Below, in pieces: positions 12,425 through 26,300 of a DNA stretch of 64,000 nucleotides. Location: the NCBI GenBank assembly GCA_021234155.1, contig JAJEKV010000014.1, forward strand, positions 20,415,513-20,479,512. The letters are read 5' to 3'. A program made the translations under genes and the position numbers. Origin of the DNA: Isoetes taiwanensis (taxonomy: Eukaryota; Streptophyta; Lycopodiopsida; Isoetales; Isoetaceae). The notes beneath the pieces are model-generated. The model was not told where the DNA came from and did not search any database. It saw only the letters and a list, made by a program, of their open reading frames with translations. Every line of letters begins with the position of its first letter. The first letter of the stretch is position 1.

Positions 12425-13794
12425 GTACCTTAAGCAAATTTTGCCAAGGGTAACCAAGCAACCCAGTCATTTTTTTGATTGATAAATCATCCCAAATACT
12501 GCTTAGGAGTCTTATTAGTGCACTTCACTTGCCCATTGGTCTCTGGGTGATGTCCATAAGAGAGCGAATGTTCCACATGTAAGAGTTCCAGAGGGCTTCC
12601 AAAAGCCGCAATAAACTGGAGACTGCAACTACTGTCAATAGTATCTAATAAGCCATGGAGTCAAAATATTTCTCGAAACAATAGATCAGTTGTGGATTCA
12701 CTAGAAATGGAGGTGTTGACTAAAACGCACCATCTTGGATAAGCGATCGATGATAATAAGAATGGCATTATGGCCCTGGGAAGATGGAAGCTCAACAATA
12801 AAATCTACTAAAATGCTCTTCCAAGAACTGACTGGAACTGATAGAGGCTAGAGCAGGCCATGTGCAAGGTGCTTCAGAGCTTTTGCATGGCAATAAGTCT
12901 CGATAGTGCTAGAGAGACATGGCCACAATAATCTCGAGCATTGAGTTCTAGGGACTTTCCATGGTCTTAGCAATGAGTTCTAGGGACATTCCAGGGTCTT
13001 AGTGATAGATTTGTAGGCCTTAAAGAGAGGAGCACTATCAGAAACATACATGATATTGTACCGACAAAGCAGGTTATTATGGACATGAAAAGCATCATAG
13101 TCCGAACGATGAGGAAGAGCATCCGAGGAAGAGCCCAAACCTAGGTAAGAGAGGATACCCGTACAAAGGAATCTGTGATAAGTGCAGTCTGGATTATCGC
13201 AGCAGAGTGCTATCATGAGGAGTCTCGAACAATGAAGGAGTCAGAAGCAGCAATCAACCGAACCAATCAAATGCGCATTCTCCCATTTTAGGTTCCAAAT
13301 AAGAGCTGCGTAAAAGAGCATCTAAAGTGTGCTAGGCCAAAATTCGATGATGAAATCAAAGTGGAATAAGATCTGTGTTGTGCCATCGTGCTTAACGACG
13401 ATTGAGAACTTAAGCAGACTAAAAATACTCTAGGTTTTAATGATTAATGCAGTCACCTTATGAGGAGAGCCCTCAAGAAATCGTCGCCACTTCTGAAAAG
13501 AGTCAACAATTGCCAGAAGTTTCTTATGAAAAATATGATAGTTGATTTCAGCAATATGATAGGCAATCGAGTGCAGCACTTGATCATCGCATCCTGTAAC
13601 AAGATGTTATCAAAAGCAAAATTTGAGGCGTCAACTTTGAGAACGTAGGGATGCAAAGGTTCTGGATGTTCAAGGATAGGTCCTGTGAAGGCATGCTTCA
13701 AAATGATGAATGTTGATTCTACTTCAACTGACCACTCAAAAGCAGGATATGTTCCATATAGGTTCCATATGTATGAAACCCAAATTTTCAACAT
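12425..13794 (-). pseudogene. Decayed Ty3/gypsy RNase H and integrase
   Basis: Minus-strand reading of 13794-13453 gives the junction of reverse transcriptase and RNase H: PAFEWSVEVESTFIILKHAF followed by YVLKVDASNFAF. Near 12530-12570 another frame gives the integrase signature HHPETNGQVKCTN (catalytic glutamate region, usual form YHPQTDGQTERTN). Many stops and shifts separate these pieces. The matching reverse transcriptase lies at 16870-17400 in the correct order, so one old gypsy element was split by later insertions. It is nonfunctional. Confidence 0.75.
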
Positions 13795-14029
13795 ACAAAG
13801 TTTAAAAATACATATTTTTTATGTAAAAAACATATTTTTTGTATTTTTCACTCTCTGACGGAAAAAAATTTGCATACACGAACACTTCAATTTTGCATAT
13901 GCGAACTTTACTTCACGTACAAGAACATTGAGGTTCGCATACACGAACAAAAAAAAAAAGAAAAAAGAAAGAAAGAAATTAGTATATGAAATACACTGTT
14001 TTGTGTATCCAAAGTTTTTTTTGGAAAAA

Positions 14030-14063
14030 ACACACACACACACACATACACACGCACACACAT
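14030..14063. repeat. (CA)n microsatellite
   Basis: Imperfect CA dinucleotide run of about 34 bases. Confidence 0.9.
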
Positions 14064-15608
14064 TTCGATCTGAACTAGCACACGCTAGACCAACATCTAC
14101 CTCGGTCAATCCCTTGGCAGTATTATCATCCTACTATATAGACTGAGCAAGCCAGTCTAGACTAGTACCTCTTTTCCCAAAGCCTAAGTAATTTAACCTG
14201 AAGATCATTATTTACCCACTAAAGTCTTAAGAAATAAGTTCTCTGCTACAGCATCAACTTGAATTCTGTGCAAATACATAGACTATGAATTATTTATTCC
14301 AAAGCTTAAAAATAATGCCCATAACTTGGCACTATTGTTAAGCCATTCCAATGAAATACAACTGAAAAGATGGGCATGAAATACGGGGGATGCACCTATT
14401 GTATAGGAGGTATGCCACCTGCGTGCAAGGGGTCGGCAAAAACCCCCTTGTATACATGTTTGAATTTTTTCAAAAACCCCCTTTCCAGCCACATATAGTG
14501 CCAAAATCGTCCTAAAAATCCCAAAAAGCTACCCCTAAGTACGAGTATATGTACGATTCGATTTAAGAGGAAAACAAACCCCTTCGGGTCACTCACATGG
14601 TTTGTACGGCCAAAACTATGTGAACCCCCCCCCGGCATGAAAGCAACCCTTGTACTTATCAATGTAAAGGCATAGTAGCATTCGATGCTGGATTACTGAA
14701 AACTCCATGGTCCATAACAATAAAATTCCAGAAATGTTTATCATTCATCCCTCCAAGGCTCCTTTAGCCAGCATATCTATTTCCATAATCCATCCTCTTT
14801 CAAGCTAAAGAAAATCCTGAAAAGCAAAAAAGAGACAATAGGAGGAGAAAACCCCTACCTGCAACCAATCAATACATAATTAGCGTAAGAATAGCAAGTG
14901 TGCAAGGGCCAAAAGGTACATTGGGTCTCTCAGTTTATCATTGATCACCAATTGTATCCTTTTGCCTTGAGTAAACTTCAGCAAGGAAGATAGAGCGAAA
15001 TTATGACTTGAAAGTAATTTAACATATGTAAGTATCATCAGACTTGACATTTTTATGAATCAACAACTGTTTTAACATCTGCACGTCATCAAACATTTAG
15101 ACGGCAGTATGCATTCCATGTATAGACATGGTACAAGAAGTCTTACCATGAATCTTGATTAGTTTTCTCTACAGTTGTGTATTGCATACGCGAAGTTGTT
15201 GTGTTTTATATATACGAAATTGTTTTCGCGTACGCAAAATAATAATAATATCATGTCCCCTTGGACCCTGAGGGTGGTCATGAAGCAACAGAGTACATCT
15301 TCATTTTATTTTCAACAGTGACTCTCTATGAGAATCAACTGCTTTAATGAAAATTCCTAAAAGTTTTGGATCTAATGACAACAAGAAAATTATTTTCTCT
15401 GATATCAAACTTATCTCTTACGTGGGTATATGCTAGACAGTTTAAGAAGGTATGGATTTCATCTTCAACCTCTCCTCGGTACAAACATCACAAACCCTTT
15501 CCTCCTGAGCTATCTTATTCCAGCGTCCTGTCTCTACTTTCAAGGAGTGCGATCATGCTCTATATCTTGCAATAGTACACTTTTTGATATTTCAGCATTT
15601 AAGTAATC

Positions 15609-16699
15609 CTAATTCACATTTATGAGCACTGGATTTACTTCTCTCTGGTAGAAGGCCATTCTAGAACTGCAGTTTTCCCACATTTTAGTTACAACCTTTT
15701 CTTGAATCAGGTCTCTAATGCTTACCTCAGAATCCGGCCAATTTTCCCTGGTTATGCCCCATCTATCTGCCCATTCAAGCACATCTTTAAGCCAACTTGT
15801 GGATCGGGAGAGTTCCATAGCCATTTTGGGTAGTCTATTGGGAGCCATCTCATTAATTCTGTTGATAAAGTTTAGTGTCATACATAAGGCTTCCGCCTCT
15901 AGAGGCAGAAGATTGATCTCCACTAGAAGAATTGCATATGAAATTTGCCTTCGTATGCCAAGCTCATCTTGAATGAATATTTTCAGCACTTGTTCCACTT
16001 GATTCCATAGTTTATTGTGTATAGACGGTCCCAAAATGGGAGCTCCATATAGTACAACAGTCTGGATTATAGATTTGAACAGCATTTTCTTTAGGCCCCA
16101 ATTAGACAAAGCAGTTCTATAACACACGGCCAAAATTGCATAGCAACCTTACCTCCTGTGACTCATTTGCGGATGCATTCCTTCGATTTGTAATTTGAGC
16201 AAATCTCCAAACCAAGGTACTTGTAGCAATCCATTATCTCTAACTGGCATCCCTAATATTCAAATCGTGGTCTATTCACTGTCCCAAATACCATTATCTT
16301 TGTTTTCAAGAGATTTACTGTCATTCCATATGAGCAGCAATAGGAGCTTAGGTTGTTCAAGTATGATTATAACCTTTCTGGAGAACCAGCCATCATAACC
16401 ATATTATCTGCGTACAATAATAATTGTACTACATAGTCTCCTAACTTAGACCCTGCATGCTCCCTCGCATGTAGCCAATCTTCCAGTTCATCTACGTACA
16501 ATCCAAATAATGTTGGCAAAAGTGGACACTCTTGCATGACTCCTATTGTGTTTTCAATCTCATGTGGTAGCTCAGTGGACAGTTTTGCCAACACTTCTTT
16601 GTATAAGCGTGCAACTGCCCTCTTAAGGCCATTAGAAAATAGTGTACACGTACGCAAATTCAAAAGGGGAGGGGCAAAATACGTGTATGCAAACTCCAT
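15609..16699 (-). pseudogene. Decayed non-LTR retrotransposon reverse transcriptase
   Basis: Minus-strand reading of 16699-16367 contains ENTIGVMQECPLLPTLFGLY and, further on, LLLYADNMVMM. These correspond to the RT motif GVxQGCPLSPTLF and the catalytic (Y/F)ADD box, here YADN. The frame at 16133-15609 continues with the C-terminal thumb region (SIIQTVVLYGAPILG, then LLPLEAEAL). The sequence breaks between 16367 and 16133. The style of the thumb region differs from the L1-like LINE at 53.6-56.1 kb, so it is probably a different clade. The second catalytic Asp is Asn and the frame is broken, so it is dead. Confidence 0.75.
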
Positions 16700-16869
16700 T
16701 GTTTTGCATATGCGAAAACAACTTTGTGTACGAGTTTTAGTTCTTTTCGTATATGCGAAATTTACTATATTTTTGTCATATTAGACTTCAAAATGATGCC
16801 GAATCATATGTATTGAGCACAAAACGTATGAAGTATTGGGCCTGTCCCTGCTCAAAAGGAACATCCTTC

Positions 16870-17400
16870 CTAGTAAAACGTGTCACAGACACGGCGATAG
16901 AAATTGGCAAACCCCAAAAGGCATTGTGCATCCTTAACTGAAGAAGGTGTTCTTCAATTAAGAATTGTATTGACCTTCTCTAGATCCATGAAGACACCTT
17001 AAATTGTGATTCGATAGCCAAGGAACTCGACATTGTCCTGCTCGAATTGACACTTCTTCAGTTTGGCATAAAGTCCATGTTCATGCAGCTTGAGAATCTT
17101 GCAGACATGCTCCTCGTGCTCCTTTAGAGTCTTCAAGTAAATCAGAATATCATCCAAATAGATGATAACAAAGAGATCCAAAACTCTCTAAAAATATTGT
17201 TAGCCATGTCTTGAAAGATTGCTGGAGCATTGGTAAGACCGAAGGGCATGAGAATGTACTCAAAATGACCCCATCGAATTTAAAAATTTGTCTTCCACTT
17301 GTCACCTTCCCTGATTCGACTGTTGCAGAGGGCTTTTACAGAGACACACAAATCTGCCCCTTCCATCTCTTTTTGTTCTCGGGAAAAGAAATCTTTATAT
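16870..17400 (-). pseudogene. Decayed Ty3/gypsy reverse transcriptase
   Basis: Reading the minus strand gives [19 protein letters not shown] (about 17255-17200), then [12 protein letters not shown] with the catalytic YLDD box (about 17175-17140), [14 protein letters not shown] and EFLGYRIT (about 17000), and LGFANFYRRVCDT near 16880. The motif order is that of a gypsy RT. Frameshifts break it between 17200 and 17181, and an in-frame stop follows EFLGYRIT. It pairs with the RNase H and integrase remnants at 12425-13794. Confidence 0.85.
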
Positions 17401-17544
17401 TTGTCTTCAGCGATGAACTTGCAGCATAGAAGAGACCAAGCAAAACTTTTGTTTTTTGTGATATTGTAGATGTTTTCTAGTCCAAGCGACTGTGAAAAAC
17501 CAAATAAGATGCAAACATATATGCGGATGTCTACTAGGCTTAGC

Positions 17545-18785
17545 TGTCTGGTGACTTCCTAATATGGACCTTAAACAAACCAAAAAAAAAAAAAAAAACT
17601 CGTGACTTCCTAAGGCGGGAGGTATCTTTGCCTATGAACTGTACACGTACCACAAAAGTTTTGCTTAACAGATGTGTGGTGAGTTGGTATAGACCTAGTG
17701 ATGTCTAAGATTTGTGCACTTTGGTCAAGGGTTCAAACCCTGTTTTAGATGTCATTTTTTGATGGGAGTTGTTAGGGGTTATATTAATGATAAACCTTGA
17801 CGTAGTAGAACTTTCTGTTGATACATGTTCATTATGATCCATTCGGCTGAAGTCGATAGAACTTTCTGTTGATACACGTTCATTATGGTAGCCGATATGG
17901 ATAGGATATGTAGGTGTCTACTAGGCTTGGCTGTGTGACTTCCTAATGTGGATCTTAAACAAAAAAAAAAAAAATACTCGTGACTTCCTAAGGCGGGAGG
18001 TATCTCTGCCTACAAAGTGTGCATGTACCACAAAAATTTTGCTCAACAAATGTGTGGGGAGTTGGTATAGACCTAGTGACGCCTAAGATTTCTACACTTT
18101 GGTCAGGGGTGCCTTAAATGTCATTTCTTGATGGGAGTTGCTAGGGGGTATATTAATGATGAACCCTGACGTAGTAAAACTTTCTGTTGATACATGTTCA
18201 TTATGGTCTACTCGGCGCAACCCGGTATGGATAGGATATGTAGGTGTCTACTAGGCTTGGCTGTTTGTGGTATATGCACACTTTGTAGGCAAAGATACCT
18301 CCCGCCTTAAGAAGTCACGAGTATTTTTTTTTTTTTTTTTTTTTTTCCATATTAGGAAGTCACCAGACAGCCAAGCCTAATACTCTCATCAAGAAATGAC
18401 ATCTAAGGCAATAACCCCTGACCAAAGTGCACAAATCTTAGACATCACTAGGTCTTATACCAACTCGCCACACATCTGTTGAGCAAAACTTTTGTGATAC
18501 ATGCATACTCTTGCCTTAGGGAGTCACTAGTACTTTTTATGTTTTTGTTTAAGGTTCATATTAGGAAGTCACCAGACAGCCAAGTCTAGGTCTATATTAG
18601 AAAGTCACCAAACAGCCAAGTCTAGGTTACCTTAGATGTCATTTCTTGATAGGAGTCACTAGGGGTTATATTAATGATAACCCCGACATAGTAGAACTTT
18701 CTGTTAATACATATTCACTATGGTCCATTCGGCGCAATTTGATATGGATAGGATATGTAGGTGTCTACTAGACTTAACTGTCTAG
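17545..18785. mobile_element. Cluster of tRNA-type SINE copies, direct and inverted
   Basis: At least three full or partial copies of one unit are present: about 17545-17920 (plus), 17925-18260 (plus) and 18265-18510 (minus), with fragments to 18785. Shared blocks include gtgacttcctaaggcgggag, the pol III A-box-like TGGTGAGTTGGTA and, in the first copy, a perfect B box GGTTCAAACCC (17730-17740). The later copies have lost the B box by small deletions. A-rich tracts occur at 17581-17598 and 17961-17973, and a T tract at 18325-18347 in the inverted copy. Confidence 0.65.
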
Positions 18786-18813
18786 TGACTTAGAGCTCCT
18801 GAATGCCTCCATC

Positions 18814-18939
18814 ACCACAGCACAAGCACTACCAAAGCAAAATCTGCAGCATCTAAGCAAAAACTCGACCTCTAGAACCACAGCACAAGCACTACCAAAG
18901 CAAAATCTACAGCATCTAAGCAAAAACTCGACCTCTAGA
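18814..18939. repeat. 63-bp unit repeated twice
   Basis: The unit starting accacagcacaagcactacc is repeated in tandem with one base difference. Confidence 0.9.
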
Positions 18940-20354
18940 ACAATCTTAGACAAGAAATCGGGCTTCAGAACATAAGAACCGATTTATCTCCTCAAGACTA
19001 GGCCAAAAAAACCCTCAACTCTGCGCCAAATAAAAAAAGTGAAACACTACAAAATGCTCCTATGTTTAGACAAATTTTACCAAACGTTACCAAATGCCCT
19101 GAGTTTTGATCATTTCACGAAATGCCCTTAGTCAACATATATCCTTCTGTAAAATTTCAAGTTTCACAAAATGCACTTTAGTTTTTAGTATTCAATAGAA
19201 TGTCTTTTTTTCAACCAAAATGCCCTTTAGTAGTATTCAACAAAATGTCCCTTTTTCAACAGATTTTTGACAGGAAGCAAGCTCGCAAAATTTTGTTCAC
19301 ATGTCAATTTTTCTCAGGAAGTCTCACTATTTTGGTCTACTCCATCGAATTTGCTTCTGAACCAATTTGTTGCCATCAATTTTGCTCATAGGAAGAAAGC
19401 TCACAGTACGAAGCTCTCACGCAATTATTTAAAATGAGAGCAAAATTAACAGCAGCGCCTTTAAACCAGACACCATGAAGACAAATCAGAAGGGCTAAAG
19501 CAACTAATCAAAATAGTAAATACTATCTTATACAAGCAATATAAGAGATGCCTAAGCATAAGTGAATTCATATTTATTTTAAAAGTTGAGTACTCAGCCC
19601 ATCATGCAACACTAGCAAAACCCTCCCTAGATGATTTTTTTAAAATAAGGGCCATCAAAAAGAAGAGGCAATAAATGGAAGAGATGTTACTTTGATGAAA
19701 ATAACTGGCATAATAAAGAGCATGAATTCGTCTCTTGATCTTTTCCTTCCATTATTTAACAAAAGGAGGCAGCATGATTTGAGCTGATGCTTTTGTAACC
19801 ACAAAGTGATTTTACTTTAGATTCTCGTCAGAGCCTGATTTATCAAAGATAGATTGAATTTGTCAGAGATAATTCTAACCTTGCATATTTTATGTGCTTC
19901 CTGAGTCCTAATTTAATGGACTTGATCAAACTTTCTTCTACAGGAAAAGCTCCCACTTTGACGCCATGAATAGAAGATTTTGTGTCTTCAGTCTCTTTCC
20001 TTGCCTTACATGCAAAAATGACATTAAATATTCTTGAATCACCAAAGCCTTCTGCCTTGCCTTACATGCAAAATAATTGAAATGCCCTGTGGTTAAGGGA
20101 AATAAAATACAATTTTGTTTTAACAACCAAAATACAGTTGTCTACTGCCGACACGTGGCCAGCTAGTCATCATATACATGCCACATCAACTACAAAGTGA
20201 AAGGGACAAGGATAACGCCTGCAAGCTCATCAATTGCTCACCTGATATTGAAAGGGTTGGATTGATATCAAACCTGGGAACAAGGATACACAAACAAGCA
20301 CAAGGTGCTGCTCAATGCACTAAGGCAATTTTTTGTGCCAAAACAAAGGGACTC
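18940..20354. other. Gene-free stretch downstream of NUP93
   Basis: It contains a degenerate short repeat (acaaaatgccctt and close variants, about six times between 19045 and 19245) and otherwise AT-rich sequence. It holds the 3' flank, and presumably the polyadenylation region, of NUP93, which reads leftwards into it. Confidence 0.45.
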
Positions 20355-23300
20355 TCATAGCATTCTAGCAACTTGTTCATATAAATCTCGTGGCCAGTTG
20401 CTTGGTAACGTACTTGCCACAAAGCTTGCAATCTGCATGAACAGCAACCAAACAAATGAAATGGAACAAACTGGGAAAATAAAGTTAGAACATCCAAACA
20501 AGGTAAAGAAGACTTCAAATACCTTTGATTTCAATGTTCTCACTGTGCCATCGGTATCTGGGGTATTGTCCAAACACGTGAGGGCCACTTTCAACAAATC
20601 TGGCACACATGCTTGTACGGCAGGGGAGGTGTTTCTCAGAATCTCAGAGCTTTTTTCAGCAGTCCAAGAAGTCAAAGGTAGAAAAGATAATTTGGAAAGC
20701 TCGTTTAAGGCATCCGGATATCTTCCATTTCTCGCGAGTCTGTGAAAAGACAGGATAGTTTCAAGCTGTCGAAAAGCAACCTGCTGCTCTGCAATTTGTT
20801 CTCTCTCTTTTGAACTGCATAATGATGCCCGAGAATTACTATAAGATAGATGTTGAACAAGAAGCTGACAACTTACGGACCAACCTGCTAATGCCAGTAG
20901 TTTTACATAAATCAAGGATCTCATTGCCCGAGGAAATTAAGCCAGCCAATTTGCTATCACCATTGCCACGGCCACTGGACATTGCAGCTATGGCCTCTGA
21001 AAGCCGTTGATTTATAGTTCCTAAAGCCACAGATAGTGCTCCAATACGTTTCAGTAATTCTATTCCCTGCACAGACCAATGAATATAGCAGTAAGAAGGA
21101 ATAGATATACTTTCATATGCATCATCACAAATCTTGCTAGCCCAAGATCATGTCAAAATACACACCTGGTCATACAGCCCGGATTCTTGACAATGCATAG
21201 CTGCATCACGAAGTAATTGCTGCTGCGCATGTGGATCCGGTAAGAATCGTTTAAGAGCCCCCTCGGAGCCAGTTCCAAATGGACCAAGCAATAATGCAAT
21301 TCCACCATCAGAGAGAAGAATCTCGCCAAGCAACTGTTTCATCATGACATTTCTCTGCCTTTGTTGGTCAATACTCGCATTGCCACTCCAAGAAACAGCA
21401 CCACCTCCAATGGCTGCAGCAGCTTGCACATAGTACTCGAGAGCAATAGTCAAATTGTTCTGCCGCACATATGATAGACCATAATGCCTGATTATACTGG
21501 CAACTTCCGTGACAGGGTCCATTGTGGTTTTCTTTTGAATACTTGATGACACTTCTAACAGGGCACCATGATCTGCGAGAGAAATTGCAATATGCACGGC
21601 ATCTATCTGATAGGATTCATCTCTAATTTCTTTTGTAAGATAGGAAATGGATGGATGGAGCTGAAGACTAAGCAATAGCACATAAGGGTAAACAAGTGGA
21701 TCCTTCCCATTCTTAGTATAATAGGAAGGTTCAAACTTATTCAAATAATTCTGTAGATCATCAAGGTTGTAAACCCTTGGACCATCCTGTGAAGATGACG
21801 CATCCCCTTGTCTGTCTCTCACCATTGAAAGCATAAACCACATGAAATCCTCAATGGTTGTAAAGAGTACAGGAATATCTCGAAGCAACTTTTCTGCTTG
21901 TTGACGAGCACCACATATAATTGCATGTAATAACATCTTTTTCTTGTCATAGCCAGGCCGAGTAGGCCTATCACCCATTCTTGCAATACGTTCACACTCT
22001 TCAAATGCAGCAGTAGCTGTAGCAGCTGATACCATGCCACCAGTAGCAATCCACTCTGAGAGCTGTCGTAGAAGTCAGTTCCTTATGCAAAAAATATATT
22101 CTTAAATATGCAGCATTCACATTACTTGTGCAGAAAATGCCCGACTACTGCCTGATGCCTGTGCCACTGATTTAGCTTCTTCGTAGTAGCCTGACCGCAT
22201 ACAGAAATAAATCTGTAAAACAAGAAACGAAATACAGGTTTGAGAATCTCGACATAATGGTAGCATCTATATGAATTTTTGTTCAATTAAAATATCATAA
22301 ATAGAAACTCCAACAAAAGGAGTGCAAAAGAAACCCACAATCACAACTATAATTGGTCGTGACACATAATTGAACAAAAGGAGTATGATACAAGAAGGAT
22401 ATGTTTGCAAAATGCCATCCCTATTGTTTTCGAATGAAAAGAAGTAACCTGATACCACGTAGTGTCCATGGGAGGCTGTCTATGCGCTTCAGTTGCATCA
22501 AAGTCGAGCAGCCCATGGTCTCTAAGGCGTACCTGTAAGAAAATAAGAGGTTTAGAAAAAAAATGATTCGATAAGCCTTCCCAAAGTAGAGGTAAATCTC
22601 AAACAGAAGATTGTAGAAAGCCAAAGCAACTTAAAACTGGTGAAAAATGAGGCCAAGGATGGACATGTGATAAACTGTATTGTTGCCTCCAACATTTGCA
22701 ACCATGATGATGGTTTGCTTATGCCCGGTTTTTACACTCCCCTTGATAGAACAAAAATACCGACTCAAAATGCCTGAAACGAGTGCCCTAAAGATCATAC
22801 TGACTGTTGAGTCTCGCGGACTCTTAAAATCCAAATAGGATATCTCCAAATAGGATAGATGGACATCAAAGCGTATTTACTTCACATGGGACTGTTCGGA
22901 TACATTCCAACATTATGGGATGAAAATTCTCTAGGTTGAACTGATGGAAAATCACTAATATTTCTAAGCCACCACGGTGCGCTGCCGTACACGTATGTAC
23001 AATGCCTATCTCCTATAGCTCCTCAAGAATAAAGACAGAGAAGGGATCTGAAGATTGAGAACTGAGCAGAGAATAAAGGGCAAAAATGCAGTACGCCAGA
23101 AAGTTGTGGAATGTCTAGGGAGCTGCAAAACTTCCTAATTTCTTTTGTCTGGTACATTCTGCGAGGGACCATTGGTGCTCCCAGCCTAAAAGACCACTGT
23201 TTGGTTAAAAATCTTTATCCTCTACAATTATTTCACAATTTAAAAGCTCATCAAGTAACTGCAGATATATCACCTGGGAATACCCACATATCATAATGGT

Positions 23301-26300
23301 TTTGATGCATTGCAGCTCTGGTAGGGGTTATTTTAGACAAGTCTTCACTTTCTAAATACAGATGGACATCAAAGGCTGTTTGTTTCTTATTGGACTGTCT
23401 GAAGCTAAGATTCTTCTATTTTGGAAAATTTTCAGAGTAAAGGCTTGGCCTGAGTACTATGATAGTGCAGCGCCATAAAAATTTTAGATCACGTTGCAAC
23501 ATGCAAGCGCGATTGGCATTTGATAGCCATGACAAAGGGAGGATAGGGAAGAAGGCTATGACAGATAAAAGGGGCCCACCTAATGCGAGTTGGCATACCA
23601 AGCACCTAGACTCCTAGAGTCGATATTTTTGGTTGCTAGATTTAAGCCCTCAGTTACTCTTATATACAAGCACGCCAGAAATTGACATTTTTAAATGTAG
23701 GACCATTTGGAAGAAAGAAAGCAAGTCTAATGTGCACATCCCTGCTACTAGTATCGTACGGAAAATAAAATCCCGCTTGAGTAAACATTTCGTTTCTGCC
23801 CAAGAAAATGGCAGGAATAAACATAAATATAAAGAGTCAATCTCAAGCTGCATAGCCTGTTCTATATCCTTGTTAAGATGTATTGCTAGCTGTTCTGCAG
23901 GTAAAAATATATAGCATAAGTCTGTAGTGTCATTTCTCTACATACCCGCAAAAATGCTCTAACACGTTGCAAGTTTCCTGTTGACCCTCCTAGTGCAGCC
24001 TGAACAAGACAATTTAAGTAAATAACATATCTCAAAACAATCTGTACTAACCTAAAGCTTAATACCTGTGCAGGATGACTCTGTATAGTGTCCAGCATGA
24101 ATTTTTCATGGCCAACTTCTAGGTGCCGCCGTGCACCAAAAATCATCGACATCTTTTTGCTCACGCCACGTGGAGTTTCACAATCTTCACCTAGAAGAGA
24201 CTAGACACAAAATGTGGAGATATGAGGTTCAATCCGATGTGCTTGGAGTGGATAGAGAACTTAATAAGGCACCAGATAATTATGCATGTAACTTGCCTGC
24301 ACAAGATGCCATATCTTTCCCATGCTCACAGATTTTGAGCCAACATTGTCACCAACCAAACCCAGATATGCATCCTTAAATGCCGTTGCAACCTGAAATT
24401 CACACAAAAAGTTAGACCAGAAATGTTGTAAATAATGACTAAATATCCTAACCTTAAACGGAACACTGCGTTCTCTTGCAATATTCAGTTTGGTAACTAC
24501 TTCAGCATAGATTCCAGCTTTACTATCTAAAAGCTTATGTTGAGTTGGTAAAAACGAAGGCACTGCTTTAGCTTCCTGAGTCTTTGGTCCCACAAGTGTT
24601 GTCTCCCATCCACTTGAAATACGACCTGCTGTCTGCTTTGAGCTTGTCTGTGCTGGTGCCAGTGGCAGGCGGCTCAAGTTATTAAGAAACTCCCGCTTTT
24701 CCTTTTGCCAGTCATCCTGCGTATATTACAAAATTATATAGACATTCAATGCTTGAACCAATATTTATATTATCTCACCTCCATGGCTTTCATCATATAG
24801 TCATCAAAACTTTTAACATTGTCCTTTTGCGCATTCAAAACTGCCGTAAGCATTGCCATTTCATGTACCTGAATTTATCAACAAAATGGACATCGAAATA
24901 TAAATAAGAATCAGAACTGCAGATTCCTAGTTATGATTGTCAATATGCCAACCTAAATGATTGAATTACTGGGGGGATTTTATTTCTCCTTGTTGGCAAT
25001 TAACTTTTTATTAAGTGGGAAGGCCAAAAACACGTGGTGCCATCTTTCAAAGATGCTTAATTGGTTAAAAAGAAGTTGTTCGGTCAAGATTCATGTATAG
25101 ACTGTTCATCCACCACAACCATAATTGAGTCCATTCTCAGTTTTCCAGCAAGTTTGAAAACCAACTTAATAATTTGTAAGACTTTCAGCAATTTTGCAAC
25201 GTCCCCTTTTCAATTTGTGCATCCTTATTTTGGACAAGATTCTAGTGTGCATCTGAATGAACTTGCGACTATTCTTTATGTAAAATAACGGCTGCATCAG
25301 TCTGTTACAGTGCAATCTTAAATCTAGACTTAATAAAGGTCTGCCACAGTGCATTTTCACAATTCTAGACCGTCTTTCTAAAAAATAGATTCTTAGCTTT
25401 TGGTGAAATGGTTGTTAGGGGGAGAGAAAGCCTGGCATCTTCCAACAGGTTATCCAGTCAGACCAGGTAACGTCATCCCAACACCAAAACAATGATAGTT
25501 TACCTCCCATAATGTCGCTCTTACTAAAAAGTTGCATATAAATCTGCAGGGCCTCCGCGCATCTATGCCCCACGTGAGAGATAAATGTGATGTAATGCCT
25601 TCAGGCAATTTTCCCAACTCGTCCTCAAGGAGACTTAGCATCCACAGTTTTCAGAACCGTAACCATACTTATGAACTGTTTAATTTTCAGCACAAGAGAA
25701 AGCAAACACTACAGAACCATCTGTCTCCTATGCACGCACAATTCATTCTTCGAGCAATCTAGATTGCCCAGATTGGGCTTGTTCAAATGAAAGGCCGAAC
25801 AGACAGATATGCAGTTAACCATTATAAAGGACTGTTATGCATATACCGCCAACCGTCCAGGCCAGGCAATTTAATTATATATGCAATTTTCCTTTTTAGG
25901 ATTTCCAATAACAAGTATTTTTACTGTCAGATCTTACCTGTTGCAGATATTCTTCAACTGATGTTGCCTCGACGGGGAAAACATCCTCAAAGGTTGTCTG
26001 CAGGCAATCAACACTTTCTCAACATTTGAGGACAAGATAAGAATCTCAAAAACTGTATCATAGGTAGGCGAACATTAGAAAAGAACAGGTATGCACTGAC
26101 TGAAGTCAAATGGCATTATGTAAGTTTCAAGGATTTAGGAGATTTAAAATTTCACTTCTCCTATCCATCCTATCCTTCTTTGATGCATTGTTAGACAAAG
26201 AGATGACGTGACATGGAAATGCATGGCATAAAAAGGTGGCAGGATGCATTGAACGACTCCCAGCTGATGACAAAACAATAAAAATGTCCACAAAAATACA

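Larger units (their letters stand above)
13858..16775. repeat. Three islands of a degenerate TTCGCATATGCGAA palindrome
   Basis: Short near-palindromes lie in three islands: 13870-13952 (tttgcatatgcgaa, gttcgcatacacgaac), 15176-15245 (gcatacgcgaag, ttcgcgtacgcaaa) and 16640-16775 (tttgcatatgcgaaaac, ttcgtatatgcgaaa). I count about 12 copies. The outer islands lie near the two edges of the block that splits the gypsy pol, as subterminal transposase-binding repeats would, but no terminal inverted repeats were found. Confidence 0.6.
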
